Of a stretch of DNA of 64,000 bases, positions 33,905 to 42,850 are shown one piece after another. Below the pieces are notes generated by a model that did no database searches, was not told the origin of the DNA, and saw nothing but the letters and a program-made list of their open reading frames with translations. Positions within the stretch are counted from its first letter, which is position 1, and every line of letters starts with the position of its first letter. Position numbers and translations under genes: made by a program. Source of the DNA: Paenibacillus_E oryzisoli_A. GTDB lineage: Bacteria; Bacillota; Bacilli; Paenibacillales; NBRC-103111. The DNA is taken from assembly GCF_050467285.1 (NCBI RefSeq), contig NZ_JBCMUN010000006.1, positions 248,001-312,000 on the forward strand, read 5' to 3'.

Positions 33905-35038
33905 GTGTTTGAACAACCGCAACCAGGGCTCAGATTCGATATTTACGAGCGCGTTCATTTGCAGGAAAACGTAGCGGCCATACAAGAGCTGAACGAGGTT
34001 GAGCTGCTGCCGCATATTCAGGTCTTGACGCTGGATGATCAAGCGATTCTGAAAGGTAACTTGCTGCTCACCGGCTCCTATACCAGTGAAGACGGCGAGT
34101 CGACGCGAACGCTTGAGCATCTGATTCCCGTTGAAATTTCGCTGCCGCTAAGCAGGGTTCATCGTGTGGAAGACATCCAAGTGGATATCGAGAATTTTGA
34201 CATCGATCTGTTGTCTTCGCGAAGCTTGAATGTGACCGGCGTACTGTCCCTGCAAGGGATCGAAATTATTTCGGCTCCGCAGGAAAGCTGGCGGGAGGAA
34301 GAAGAGGTTACCTTCGTGCACCAAATCGACGCTCCGCGTTCCGAGCCCGTTGCGCCTTACGGGCAAGCGCCGGCGGTGGAGCCGGAAACAGATCAGGTTC
34401 CCGAGCCAGCTCTAGAACCTGCGCCAATCGCCGAGGAACCGCCAGTAGCGCCGATGCCGCAAATGCAGCCGGTAGAACCGGTGCAGCCCATTCCGCAGGT
34501 ACAGCCTGCGGCCCCTGAGCCCGTCTACACATCGCCGATCACGGCATCTCCTGCACCTGCCGCGACGTATGCGCCAGAAGTTCAAGGGAGCGACTCCTTC
34601 GGCGTCGACGTGGAACAAATCGAATTGAAGGTGACGCCACATGCTGACAGCACGGTTGTTACGGAGGAGAAAAAGGAGCTTAAAGTTGCCTTTGGCAAAA
34701 AGGCCTCGGAAGCTAAGGATGTTAACCCCTACGGCATCAAGTCGTTACTCTCAAAGGCAGGCTCGTATCTTTCCGATAAGCGGGATCCGGAAGCTGAAGC
34801 GAAAGCGGCTCTTGCGGACGAAGCGCGGATTGACGCTGTAGAGTGGACACGGCTTTTCCTTAACCGTCGTGCCGAATCTGAAGAGTTCCGCAAAGTCAAA
34901 ATGTGCATTGTGCAAAAAGAAGATACGCTGGAAACGATCGCGAAGCGCTATGAGATTACGACGCGCGAGCTTCAGCTCATGAATCGTCTGGGCGACAACG
35001 AGATCACCGCCGGTCAAGTCATTTATTTGCCGAAGTAA
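33905..35038 (+). CDS. spoVID: SpoVID-like spore coat morphogenetic protein with C-terminal LysM
   Basis: 377 residues. The N-terminal about 130 residues (LRFDIYERVHLQ, LLTGSY, HLIPVEISLP) match the SpoVID N-terminal domain that encases the spore. A long Pro/Glu/Val-rich variable region follows (about 135-230). The last 45 residues form a LysM domain (IVQKEDTLETIAKRYEITT..GQVIYLPK). SpoVID guides coat encasement in the mother cell. The hemL-spoVID-valS order supports the call. GTG 33905 has GGGAGG eight bases upstream; the frame from TTG 33881 is less likely. ysxE, which follows spoVID in B. subtilis, is missing. Confidence 0.88.
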   Translation: MFEQPQPGLRFDIYERVHLQENVAAIQELNEVELLPHIQVLTLDDQAILKGNLLLTGSYTSEDGESTRTLEHLIPVEISLPLSRVHRVEDIQVDIENFDIDLLSSRSLNVTGVLSLQGIEIISAPQESWREEEEVTFVHQIDAPRSEPVAPYGQAPAVEPETDQVPEPALEPAPIAEEPPVAPMPQMQPVEPVQPIPQVQPAAPEPVYTSPITASPAPAATYAPEVQGSDSFGVDVEQIELKVTPHADSTVVTEEKKELKVAFGKKASEAKDVNPYGIKSLLSKAGSYLSDKRDPEAEAKAALADEARIDAVEWTRLFLNRRAESEEFRKVKMCIVQKEDTLETIAKRYEITTRELQLMNRLGDNEITAGQVIYLPK

Positions 35039-35064
35039 TAGTTGGCTTACATAACCTTGAGAGA

Positions 35065-35100
35065 CTGCGAGGAAGTAACGTATCGTTAATTTCCTCGCAG
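35065..35100 (+). terminator. Hairpin after spoVID
   Basis: CTGCGAGGAA/TTCCTCGCAG with an inner TAACG/CGTTA stem. It has no T-run; it may act together with the next hairpin. Confidence 0.5.
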
Positions 35101-35106
35101 CTCTAT

Positions 35107-35143
35107 AGAACCTCGGGCTGTTTTGCGGCTGGGGGTTCTTTGT
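35107..35143 (+). terminator. Second hairpin after spoVID
   Basis: AGAACC/GGTTCT stem followed by TTGTTG; a likely terminator. From here to 35288 no gene or clear signal is seen. Confidence 0.5.
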
Positions 35144-35288
35144 TGTCAGCGGACAGCAGAGCCTTTTATTTTTGGACGGTTCAGGGATACGAAAGGTTTA
35201 TTTTTGCATGGACAGGCCCGCTTACGTATACAATCCGCACTTTTCCCCAATACTAGGACGTAAACATCAGGAACTGGGCGTACATATA

Positions 35289-35317
35289 TTGACTATGTAA
35301 CAAATGTTCGTTATCAT
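35289..35317 (+). promoter_or_regulatory. Sigma-A promoter of the valS operon
   Basis: TTGACT (35289-35294), 17-nt spacer, TATCAT (35312-35317), just before the T-box leader. Confidence 0.65.
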
Positions 35318-35324
35318 ATAGTGT

Positions 35325-35623
35325 AATACATTTTGAGTCCAACATATGGAATTGCAAGGATAGGGAGTAGTAGACGGCAATAGCCTTCAGAGAGTGGAGC
35401 TGCAACGCTGAGAGGTTCCACAGGATTCATCCGTTCGAAGTCGCCCTGGAGCAGTGAATGTGAGTGAGAGGCCCGAATTAGGAAGGCGCTCAGTAGCATT
35501 GACCGGTTACAGCCGTTATCTGTTTGAGTGTCATGTTCAGGTTGCACCATGTGCGCTGACATGAAATGAAGGTGGTACCACGGAAGCTATACCTTTCGTC
35601 CTTTTCGGGCGAGAGGTTTTTTT
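35325..35623 (+). promoter_or_regulatory. T-box leader of valS
   Basis: About 300 nt of leader with the T-box core AAGGTGGTACCACGG at 35569-35583, which pairs with the CCA end of uncharged tRNA, and a strong terminator at 35591-35623. The 5' half shows stem I features: GGGAGTAGTAG near 35366, AGAGAGTGGAGC near 35390 and GCTGAGAGGTTCC near 35407. The AGTAGCATTGACCGG-like segment near 35492 begins the following stems. Uncharged tRNA-Val should favour the antiterminator and read-through. I cannot fix the specifier codon; GTG at 35460-35462 is a candidate. Confidence 0.9.
35591..35623 (+). terminator. Conditional terminator of the valS T-box
   Basis: ACCTTTCGTCC/GGGCGAGAGGT stem with a 5-nt loop and seven T. 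Confidence 0.9.
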
Positions 35624-35668
35624 GTGCAATTTTCAGCTAATTTCTATCGATCTATGGAGGTTTTCACA

Positions 35669-38329
35669 ATGACCGAGACCAAGCTACAAACCGAAATGCC
35701 GACAACGTATGATCCGAAAGAGGCGGAACGCAAATGGTATGCCTATTGGATCGAAAATGAGTTTTTCAAAGCGGGCAACCGCCCGGATGCGGAAACGTAC
35801 ACCATTGTAATCCCGCCTCCGAACGTAACGGGGATGCTCCATATCGGGCATGCGCTCGATTTTACGCTGCAGGATATTCTCATCCGTACCAAACGGATGC
35901 AAGGCTATGACACGTTGTGGCTGCCGGGCTCCGACCATGCAGGCATCGCGACGCAGACTCGTGTCGAGCAAAAACTGCGTGAGCACGGCCAAACGCGCTA
36001 CGACCTCGGTCGTGAGAAATTCCTGGAAAAAGTATGGGAATGGAAAGAGATGTACGCCGAGACGATCCGTGAGCAATGGGCGAAAATGGGCTTCTCTTTG
36101 GACTACTCCCGTGAGCGTTTTACGCTGGACGAGGGGTTGTCCCAAGCGGTGCGCGAAGTGTTCGTTTCCCTCTATGAAAAAGGTTTGATCTATCGCGGCA
36201 ACTATATTATTAACTGGGATCCGGCGGCGCGCACAGCGCTTTCGGACATCGAAGTTGAGTACAAAGAAGTGCAGGGTGCGCTGTATCACTTGAAATATGA
36301 GACAACGGACGGCTCAGGTTCCATCGTCGTAGCGACGACGCGTCCGGAAACGATGCTTGGCGATACGGCGGTTGCGGTTCATCCGGAGGATGAGCGCTAC
36401 AAGCACCTGATCGGCAAAAAGCTGCTGCTTCCGATTGTCAATCGGGAAATCCCGGTTATCGCGGATGAGTATGTAGAAAAAGAGTTCGGAAGCGGCGCAG
36501 TGAAAATTACGCCTGCCCACGATCCGAACGACTTTGAAGTCGGCAAACGCCACGATCTGCCGCAAATTCTGGTGATGGACGAAACCGGCACCATGAACGC
36601 GAACGCGGGTCCTTACAAAGGCCAGGACCGGTTTGAATGCCGCAAGCAAATCGTTGCCGATCTGAAAGAGCAAGGCGTTCTGCTTAAAATCGAAGAGCAT
36701 GTGCACCAAGTGGGCCACAGCGAGCGCAGCGGCGCGGTTATTGAGCCGTATCTGTCTACTCAGTGGTTCGTCAAAATGCAGCCGCTTGCGGACCAAGCGA
36801 TTCGCACGCAAAAAGAAGGCAAAGGCGTCAACTTCGTACCGGACCGTTTTGAGAGAACGTATTTGAACTGGATCGAAAATGTACGTGACTGGTGTATTTC
36901 CCGTCAGCTCTGGTGGGGCCACCGGATTCCGGCTTGGCATTGCGCGGATTGCGGTCATACTACCGTATCTCGCGAGGATGCGACGGCTTGCTCTTCCTGC
37001 CAAAGCACGAACCTGAGCCAGGACAACGACGTGCTGGATACGTGGTTCAGCTCGGCACTCTGGCCGTTCTCCACATTAGGCTGGCCGAATGAGACCGAGG
37101 ATATGAAGCGTTTTTACCCGACGAATGTGCTTGTCACGGGGTATGACATTATTTACTTCTGGGTTGCGCGGATGATTTTCCAAGCACTTGAGTTTACAGG
37201 GCAAATTCCGTTCAAAGACGTGCTGATGCACGGTCTCGTTCGGGACAGCGAAGGCCGCAAAATGTCCAAATCGCTCGGCAACGGCGTTGATCCGCTCGAA
37301 GTGATCGAGAAGTACGGCGCGGATGCGATGCGCTACATGATTTCCACAAGCAGCACGCCAGGGCTTGACTTGCGCTTCCGTTGGGAGCGGGTTGAGCAGG
37401 CGCGGAATTTTGCCAACAAGATCTGGAACGCTTCGCGCTTCGCCCTGATGAACCTGGAAGGCGTAACGGCTGCGGACATCGACCTGTCCGGCCCGCTCGG
37501 AACGGCTGACCGCTGGATTCTGCACCGTCTAAACGAAACCGTTCGCGATGTGACTCGCTTGATCGACAGCTATGAGTTCGGCGAAACCGGCCGTCTGCTG
37601 TATAACTTCATCTGGGATGATCTGTGCGACTGGTACATCGAGTTCAGCAAGCTGAGCTTGTATGGCGCAGATCCTGCAGCGAAAAAGCAAGCGCAATCCG
37701 TGCTCGCTTACGTGCTGGATCAAACGCAGCGCCTGATTCACCCGTTCATGCCGTTTATTTCGGAAGAAATCTGGCAGCATCTGCCGCATGTCGGCTACAC
37801 GATTACGCTGGCGGCATGGCCGACAGAGAACGCGGCGTTCGAAGCGCCTGACGCGGTTCGCGAGATGGAGCTGCTGATGGAAGCGATCCGTGCGGTTCGG
37901 AACATTCGCGCCGAAGTGAACGTGCCGATGAGCAAGAAGATCGAGCTGCTACTGAAGCCGGCAAGCGCTGAAACCGAGAGCATTCTGCGCAGCAACGAAG
38001 AATACCTCAAACGCTTCTGCAACACGTCGCTGCTGCAAATTGACGCTGCCCTTGCCGCGCCGGATAAAGCGATGACGGCGATTATCACCGGCACGGAGCT
38101 GTACCTGCCGCTGGCAGGTCTGATCGATATCGCGCAGGAGCTTGCACGTCTGGAGAAAGAGCTGCAGACGCTGCACGGCGAAGTCGAGCGTATTGAGAAG
38201 AAGCTGTCGAACCAAGGGTTCGTGGCGAAGGCGCCGGCCAAAGTCATCGACGAAGAGAAGGCGAAGCTGGCAGATTATGCCGACAAGCGGGATAAAGTGA
38301 TTGCACGATTAGCGGAGTTACGGGGATAA
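35669..38329 (+). CDS. valS: Valyl-tRNA synthetase
   Basis: 886 residues, class I synthetase. HIGH motif in PPPNVTGMLHIGHALD, editing (CP1) domain in the middle (TTRPETMLGDTAVAVHP), KMSKS at 531-535. A C-terminal coiled coil (LARLEKELQTLHGEVERIEKKL) that grips tRNA lies at about 820-880. The start is ATG 35669 because GGAGG lies eight bases upstream; the frame from GTG 35624 begins inside the T-box terminator tail. folC follows 69 bp downstream. Confidence 0.98.
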   Translation: MTETKLQTEMPTTYDPKEAERKWYAYWIENEFFKAGNRPDAETYTIVIPPPNVTGMLHIGHALDFTLQDILIRTKRMQGYDTLWLPGSDHAGIATQTRVEQKLREHGQTRYDLGREKFLEKVWEWKEMYAETIREQWAKMGFSLDYSRERFTLDEGLSQAVREVFVSLYEKGLIYRGNYIINWDPAARTALSDIEVEYKEVQGALYHLKYETTDGSGSIVVATTRPETMLGDTAVAVHPEDERYKHLIGKKLLLPIVNREIPVIADEYVEKEFGSGAVKITPAHDPNDFEVGKRHDLPQILVMDETGTMNANAGPYKGQDRFECRKQIVADLKEQGVLLKIEEHVHQVGHSERSGAVIEPYLSTQWFVKMQPLADQAIRTQKEGKGVNFVPDRFERTYLNWIENVRDWCISRQLWWGHRIPAWHCADCGHTTVSREDATACSSCQSTNLSQDNDVLDTWFSSALWPFSTLGWPNETEDMKRFYPTNVLVTGYDIIYFWVARMIFQALEFTGQIPFKDVLMHGLVRDSEGRKMSKSLGNGVDPLEVIEKYGADAMRYMISTSSTPGLDLRFRWERVEQARNFANKIWNASRFALMNLEGVTAADIDLSGPLGTADRWILHRLNETVRDVTRLIDSYEFGETGRLLYNFIWDDLCDWYIEFSKLSLYGADPAAKKQAQSVLAYVLDQTQRLIHPFMPFISEEIWQHLPHVGYTITLAAWPTENAAFEAPDAVREMELLMEAIRAVRNIRAEVNVPMSKKIELLLKPASAETESILRSNEEYLKRFCNTSLLQIDAALAAPDKAMTAIITGTELYLPLAGLIDIAQELARLEKELQTLHGEVERIEKKLSNQGFVAKAPAKVIDEEKAKLADYADKRDKVIARLAELRG

Positions 38330-38398
38330 TTCGAGCAAAATGTACGATTGTCTAGGTACGCTTACGAGACAATTCATATAGTAAATGAGGATGAGACT

Positions 38399-39775
38399 AT
38401 GGAAGCAACGACTAACAAGCCTATAGGAGAGTTCCAGACGGCGCAGGAAGCGATCGATTGGATCGTCGGACGCATGGAGAAGCTCGGCATGAAGCCGGGC
38501 CTCCAGCGCATGGAACTGCTTATGGAGAAGCTCGGCAACCCTGAGCGCAGACTCAAATTCATTCATGTAGCGGGAACCAACGGCAAGGGCTCGACGTGCG
38601 CGTATCTGGCTTCGGTGCTGCAGGCGTGCGGCTACGATGTCGGCACGTTCACATCGCCTTACTTGGTGCGCTATACGAACCGGATGCAAGTCAACGGCGA
38701 GGACATTCCAGACGATGTGCTGCTGCGGTTAGTGAACGATCTTAAGCCGGTCGTAGACGAAGTGGCGGAGACGGAACTCGGCGCTCCGACCATGTTTGAA
38801 ATCTCCACGGCGCTGGCGATTTTGTATTTCGGCAAAGTGGCTTATCCTGATTATGTCGTGTGGGAAACGGGACTCGGCGGAAGACTCGACAGCACCAACA
38901 TTGTGAATCCGATCGCCACGATCATTACGAACGTCGGCCACGATCACATGGATATTCTCGGAGATACGCTTGAGCAGGTAGCCGCGGAGAAAGCCGGTAT
39001 TATCAAAGCGGGCGTTCCCGTCATTACGGCGGTCGAACCACGAGAGATTTGGCAAGTGATTGAAGCGAAAGCGAAGGAAAAGAAAGCGACACTGTACACG
39101 CTTGGCGATCAATTTTCTTTATCACGCGTGGAAAGCCAGTTGGACCGGCAGTCGTTCCAGTTTAGCGGCCCGTTCCGCCACATTCCGAATGTGACCATTG
39201 GGTTGAACGGCGAACATCAGCTCAAGAACGCTGCTGTTGCGTTAATGACGCTGGAAGTGCTGCGTCAATACTACGCTTGCATCGTGGATGATGAAGATTT
39301 GTACCGCGGATTCGAAGCCACACGTTGGCCGGGCCGTCTGGAAATGGTATCGCAGGAGCCGCGTATTCTCATCGACGGGGCGCATAATCCCGAAGGCGCA
39401 GCGACGCTGGCCGCAGCTTTGCAGAATGTATACAGCTATCGCAAGCTGCACATGATGATCGGAATGCTGGCGACCAAGAATCATACAGGCTACTTAAGGC
39501 ATATACTACCATTGGTGGATACCCTTATTTTTACAGAAGCGAATTTTCATAAAAAAGGCGATGCCGCCATGCTCGCAGACCTCGCACGGGAGCTTCTCCG
39601 AGAGATAGACCGTGATGTGGACATTGTGATCGAGCGGGATTGGAAGCAAGCATTGCACGTATTGACAAGCAGAACTGAGCAGGATGATCTGGCGGTCGTA
39701 TCCGGCACGCTGTATTTAATCTCTGATGTTCGTTCTTGGATAACCTATCAAACCGATTCTGACAAAGGATGGTGA
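38399..39775 (+). CDS. folC: Dihydrofolate synthase / folylpolyglutamate synthase
   Basis: 458 residues, Mur-ligase fold. ATP-binding loop VAGTNGKGST, FTSPYLVRYTNRMQVNGE, TTFE-like MFEISTALA, WETGLGGRLDSTN, NVGHDHMDILGDT, DGAHNPEGA. It adds glutamate to dihydropteroate and to folates. ATG 38399 has GAGG eight bases upstream; a longer frame from 38348 would add 17 residues unlike the family. It follows valS as in Bacillus and precedes murC by eight bases. Confidence 0.97.
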   Translation: MEATTNKPIGEFQTAQEAIDWIVGRMEKLGMKPGLQRMELLMEKLGNPERRLKFIHVAGTNGKGSTCAYLASVLQACGYDVGTFTSPYLVRYTNRMQVNGEDIPDDVLLRLVNDLKPVVDEVAETELGAPTMFEISTALAILYFGKVAYPDYVVWETGLGGRLDSTNIVNPIATIITNVGHDHMDILGDTLEQVAAEKAGIIKAGVPVITAVEPREIWQVIEAKAKEKKATLYTLGDQFSLSRVESQLDRQSFQFSGPFRHIPNVTIGLNGEHQLKNAAVALMTLEVLRQYYACIVDDEDLYRGFEATRWPGRLEMVSQEPRILIDGAHNPEGAATLAAALQNVYSYRKLHMMIGMLATKNHTGYLRHILPLVDTLIFTEANFHKKGDAAMLADLARELLREIDRDVDIVIERDWKQALHVLTSRTEQDDLAVVSGTLYLISDVRSWITYQTDSDKGW

Positions 39776-39782
39776 GAACGGC

Positions 39783-41171
39783 GTGAATCAAGCACAACAC
39801 GTACATTTTATTGGAATCGGCGGATACGGCATGAGTGCCATTGCCAAAGTCATGCTGGAAATGGGCTATCGCATTTCCGGTTCGGATCTTGCTCAGCAGG
39901 AGCTGACGGAAAAGCTGAAAGCCAAAGGCGCGCAAGTATTTATCGGTCATGAGGCAAACAATGTTTCAGGTGCCGATCTGGTCGTTTACTCGACGGCGCT
40001 GGCCAAAGATAATGTGGAGATTCAGCAAGCCGAGCAGCTTAATATCCCGATCATTCACCGCTCGCAGATGCTTGCAAGGCTGATGAACGAGCGTAAAGGC
40101 ATTGCGGTTGCGGGTGCGCACGGCAAAACGACGACCTCTTCCATGATTGCTCTGGTGATGGAGCTGAGCGGACTCGACCCGACTTATATTATCGGCGGCG
40201 AGATTATGAACGTCGGCAGCAATGCCAAAGCCGGCAAAGGGGACTACGTTGTCGCGGAGGCGGACGAGAGTGACGGTACGTTCCTGCAATACCACCCGAC
40301 GCTCGCGCTTGTGAACAACATTGAAGCGGATCATCTGGAAAACTATAACGGCGACTTTGAAAATTTGAAAAAAGCCTACCGGCAGTTTCTCAGCCAAGTC
40401 CGGCCAGATGGCAAGGCGATTGTCTGCGGCGACGATGCGTTCTTGCGTGAAATGATTCCGCAGATTCAAAGCGAAGTCATCACGTACGGCATTGAAGCTG
40501 ACGCGGATTATGTAGCCACCGGCATTACGCTGGGTGATCGCAAAGTGACGTTCGATGTGCAGCATCAAGGTGAGCATCTCGGAAAAATCAGCTTATCGGT
40601 TCCCGGTAAGCATAATGTATACAATGCGCTCGCGACACTGATCACGTGTCTGCAAGCCGGTCTTTCGTTTGAGGCGGTAGCGAAGGCGATTCAAGAATTC
40701 CGCGGCGCAAAGCGCAGATTTCAAGTGTTGGGTGAAGTGCAGGATATTCTGGTGATCGATGACTATGCCCACCACCCGACGGAAATTCAAGCGACGATTT
40801 CCGCGGCCAAAGCGACAGGCAAGCGAATTATCGCGGTATTCCAGCCGCAGCGCTATACGCGGACCTATTATTTGTTCGATCAATTCAGCCGTTCCTTTGC
40901 GGAAGCGGATGAAGTGATCATAACCGATATTTACTCGCCGGCGGGCGAGAAGCGCATTGAAGGCGTGGATTCCGCCAAGCTGGTCGAGCTGATTCGCAGC
41001 AACAGCAACAGCCGCGTGCAGCATATCCCTTCGCGGGAAGAGGTTCAAAGCTACTTGTTCACACATGTACAGCCTGGCGACCTCGTGCTCACAATGGGTG
41101 CGGGCGATATTTGGAAGGCGGCCGACGGCCTGGCCAAAGAACTGCGCAAGAAATACGAAGCGGAGCAATAA
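39783..41171 (+). CDS. murC: UDP-N-acetylmuramate-L-alanine ligase
   Basis: 462 residues. First amino-acid ligase of peptidoglycan precursor synthesis. HFIGIGGYGMSAIA at the N-terminus binds UDP-MurNAc, AGAHGKTTTSSM is the ATP loop, and EADESDGTF, NNIEADHLENY and DDYAHHPTEI are conserved. GTG start with AAAGGATGGTGAG upstream. A terminator follows directly. Confidence 0.98.
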   Translation: MNQAQHVHFIGIGGYGMSAIAKVMLEMGYRISGSDLAQQELTEKLKAKGAQVFIGHEANNVSGADLVVYSTALAKDNVEIQQAEQLNIPIIHRSQMLARLMNERKGIAVAGAHGKTTTSSMIALVMELSGLDPTYIIGGEIMNVGSNAKAGKGDYVVAEADESDGTFLQYHPTLALVNNIEADHLENYNGDFENLKKAYRQFLSQVRPDGKAIVCGDDAFLREMIPQIQSEVITYGIEADADYVATGITLGDRKVTFDVQHQGEHLGKISLSVPGKHNVYNALATLITCLQAGLSFEAVAKAIQEFRGAKRRFQVLGEVQDILVIDDYAHHPTEIQATISAAKATGKRIIAVFQPQRYTRTYYLFDQFSRSFAEADEVIITDIYSPAGEKRIEGVDSAKLVELIRSNSNSRVQHIPSREEVQSYLFTHVQPGDLVLTMGAGDIWKAADGLAKELRKKYEAEQ

Positions 41172-41176
41172 AACGA

Positions 41177-41217
41177 AGACTGCTGGAAAGCCATTAGGCT
41201 GGAGGCGGTCTTTTTTT
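41177..41217 (+). terminator. Terminator after murC
   Basis: AGACTGC/GCGGTCT stem with an inner AGCC/GGCT hairpin and seven T. Confidence 0.85.
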
Positions 41218-41236
41218 CATGGAAGGAAACATATTC

Positions 41237-42733
41237 ATGCCTCAACTCTCATACTCTAGTAACAGAAGATTTGGACAAGATGAAGGGCAGCGCGTCCCTG
41301 ATCCCAATACAGGCTGTGAGGAGTGTGTGGATAGCATGAGCAAAGCGAGAATTACGTATCGATTCGATCCGAAAGAAAGAGCGGAATCCGAGCGGAGAGC
41401 GACCAGAGTGCAGCAAGCGGAGGAAACGGTCATTCCTCTCTATCAAGAAGAGTTTCAAGTGATAGAAACGCAGCGAGAAGAGGAGCAGCAGCGCGTCACG
41501 CCTTACCAGCAGGCGGAGCGGGAGCAGGTGGAAAGCTTGTTTGAATCGCATGCGCTGAATACGTTTACGACCGACTTCGGCAGCTGGAACAGCCCGTTCG
41601 AGACGGAGGGCGAGCGTGTCGAGCGCATCATTCGCGATTCGCAGCAAGCGCGGGAAAGCGGATATAAGGAAGCGCCGCGTTCGCCTCTGTCACCTGTATC
41701 GCAGTACGATCATCCTCAGCCGCCGTCCTCGCCGCCGCATGATTATCCAAGGCAGCCGCATCCGACCAGAATGGATCACCCGGAACGAACAAGCCCTTAT
41801 GAGCCGATGGAGCACGATTGGCGCGCGCGTGAGCCGTATTCCGAGCCTGGTCCCGGCATTCGTTATACCAAATCGTCCGGAACACCGTGGTTCCGAATTG
41901 CGACTTCTGTTGCGGGGGCAGTTGTAACCGGCATTGCTTTTGGCTTTTTCGTACTTTCCATGTTCTCCTCCGATCGGGAAGTTCCGGGCGGCGTTACCAT
42001 CACGAACACCGTCACTTCGCCGGCGCCGAGCGTACAAGCAGGTGCGAAGCCGACGGGAGATGCAGCGGCGGCTACCGCTACATCGGCCCTGCCGTCTACG
42101 GCCGTGCAAATACCGGCTAAATCGTATACCTTCCTGCAAAACGGCGTATTCAGTTCGCTTCAAGGCGCGAAGGCGCTGCAGGACACGATGAGCAAGAAAG
42201 GGCTGGCCACGGCGCTTGATACTTCGGACAAAATGACAGTGTTCGTCGGCTTCGGCAAGTCGCGTGATGACGCGAACGTTCTGAAGCAGCAAGTTCAGGC
42301 TGCCGATAAGTCGATTGAAGTCTATTTGAAAAATGTCGATTTTCCGGCGATGACGAGCATTCGTTGGTCCGGCGCGAAGCCGGAATCCGTGCCGAGCTTT
42401 ATCGCGGAAGGCGATAAGCTGGTGAATACGATTTCGGGGCTGACAGTCGTGCACCTCGCCGAAACGACGCCGACGGCCATCGGCGATGATTCAATGAAGA
42501 CGATCCGCACGTCGCATCAGAATCTCATCACGATGTCCGCTGCGCTCGGCGATGGGGATGAACCGGACGCCAAGTCGTCCATTCAAAAGATGACGACCGC
42601 CATGAACAGTGCCGTACAATCCCTGGAGGAGTACAAGAAAGCTCCTTCGCAAGCGATGCTCTGGCAAGCGCAGTCCTCGCTTATGCAGTACATTCTCGCG
42701 GAAAAAGCACTGCTGAGCTTGATCGGATCATAA
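41237..42733 (+). CDS. SPOR-domain membrane protein
   Basis: About 498 residues. A long acidic cytoplasmic part (about 200 residues, Gln/Glu-rich, then Pro-rich with QPPSSPPHDYP) precedes one membrane helix (about 220-242, IATSVAGAVVTGIAFGFFVLSMF). Outside is a region that looks like SPOR (YTFLQNGVFSSLQGAKALQDTM..TVFVGFGKSRDDANVLKQQV) and a helical end. SPOR domains bind denuded glycan at septa or spore cortex. The start is uncertain: ATG 41237 has GGAAGGA upstream, but ATG 41336 (MSKARITYRFD) may be the true one. It sits behind murC's terminator. Confidence 0.85.
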   Translation: MPQLSYSSNRRFGQDEGQRVPDPNTGCEECVDSMSKARITYRFDPKERAESERRATRVQQAEETVIPLYQEEFQVIETQREEEQQRVTPYQQAEREQVESLFESHALNTFTTDFGSWNSPFETEGERVERIIRDSQQARESGYKEAPRSPLSPVSQYDHPQPPSSPPHDYPRQPHPTRMDHPERTSPYEPMEHDWRAREPYSEPGPGIRYTKSSGTPWFRIATSVAGAVVTGIAFGFFVLSMFSSDREVPGGVTITNTVTSPAPSVQAGAKPTGDAAAATATSALPSTAVQIPAKSYTFLQNGVFSSLQGAKALQDTMSKKGLATALDTSDKMTVFVGFGKSRDDANVLKQQVQAADKSIEVYLKNVDFPAMTSIRWSGAKPESVPSFIAEGDKLVNTISGLTVVHLAETTPTAIGDDSMKTIRTSHQNLITMSAALGDGDEPDAKSSIQKMTTAMNSAVQSLEEYKKAPSQAMLWQAQSSLMQYILAEKALLSLIGS

Positions 42734-42734
42734 T

Positions 42735-42783
42735 AAAAGCAGCAAGCTGGGGCACGCGTATAGTGCCGGGCTTGCTGCTTTTT
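42735..42783. terminator. Bidirectional terminator between convergent genes
   Basis: Perfect AAAAGCAGCAAGC/GCTTGCTGCTTTT arms with an inner GGCAC/GTGCC stem. Serves the SPOR gene and, with A/T runs on both sides, perhaps the amidase gene. Confidence 0.88.
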
Positions 42784-42850
42784 GTTATTGCAGGCTTTTG
42801 CTTTCTGGGGCTATCGATCCACCTGCAAGAGCGTAATACCGCCACCGCAC

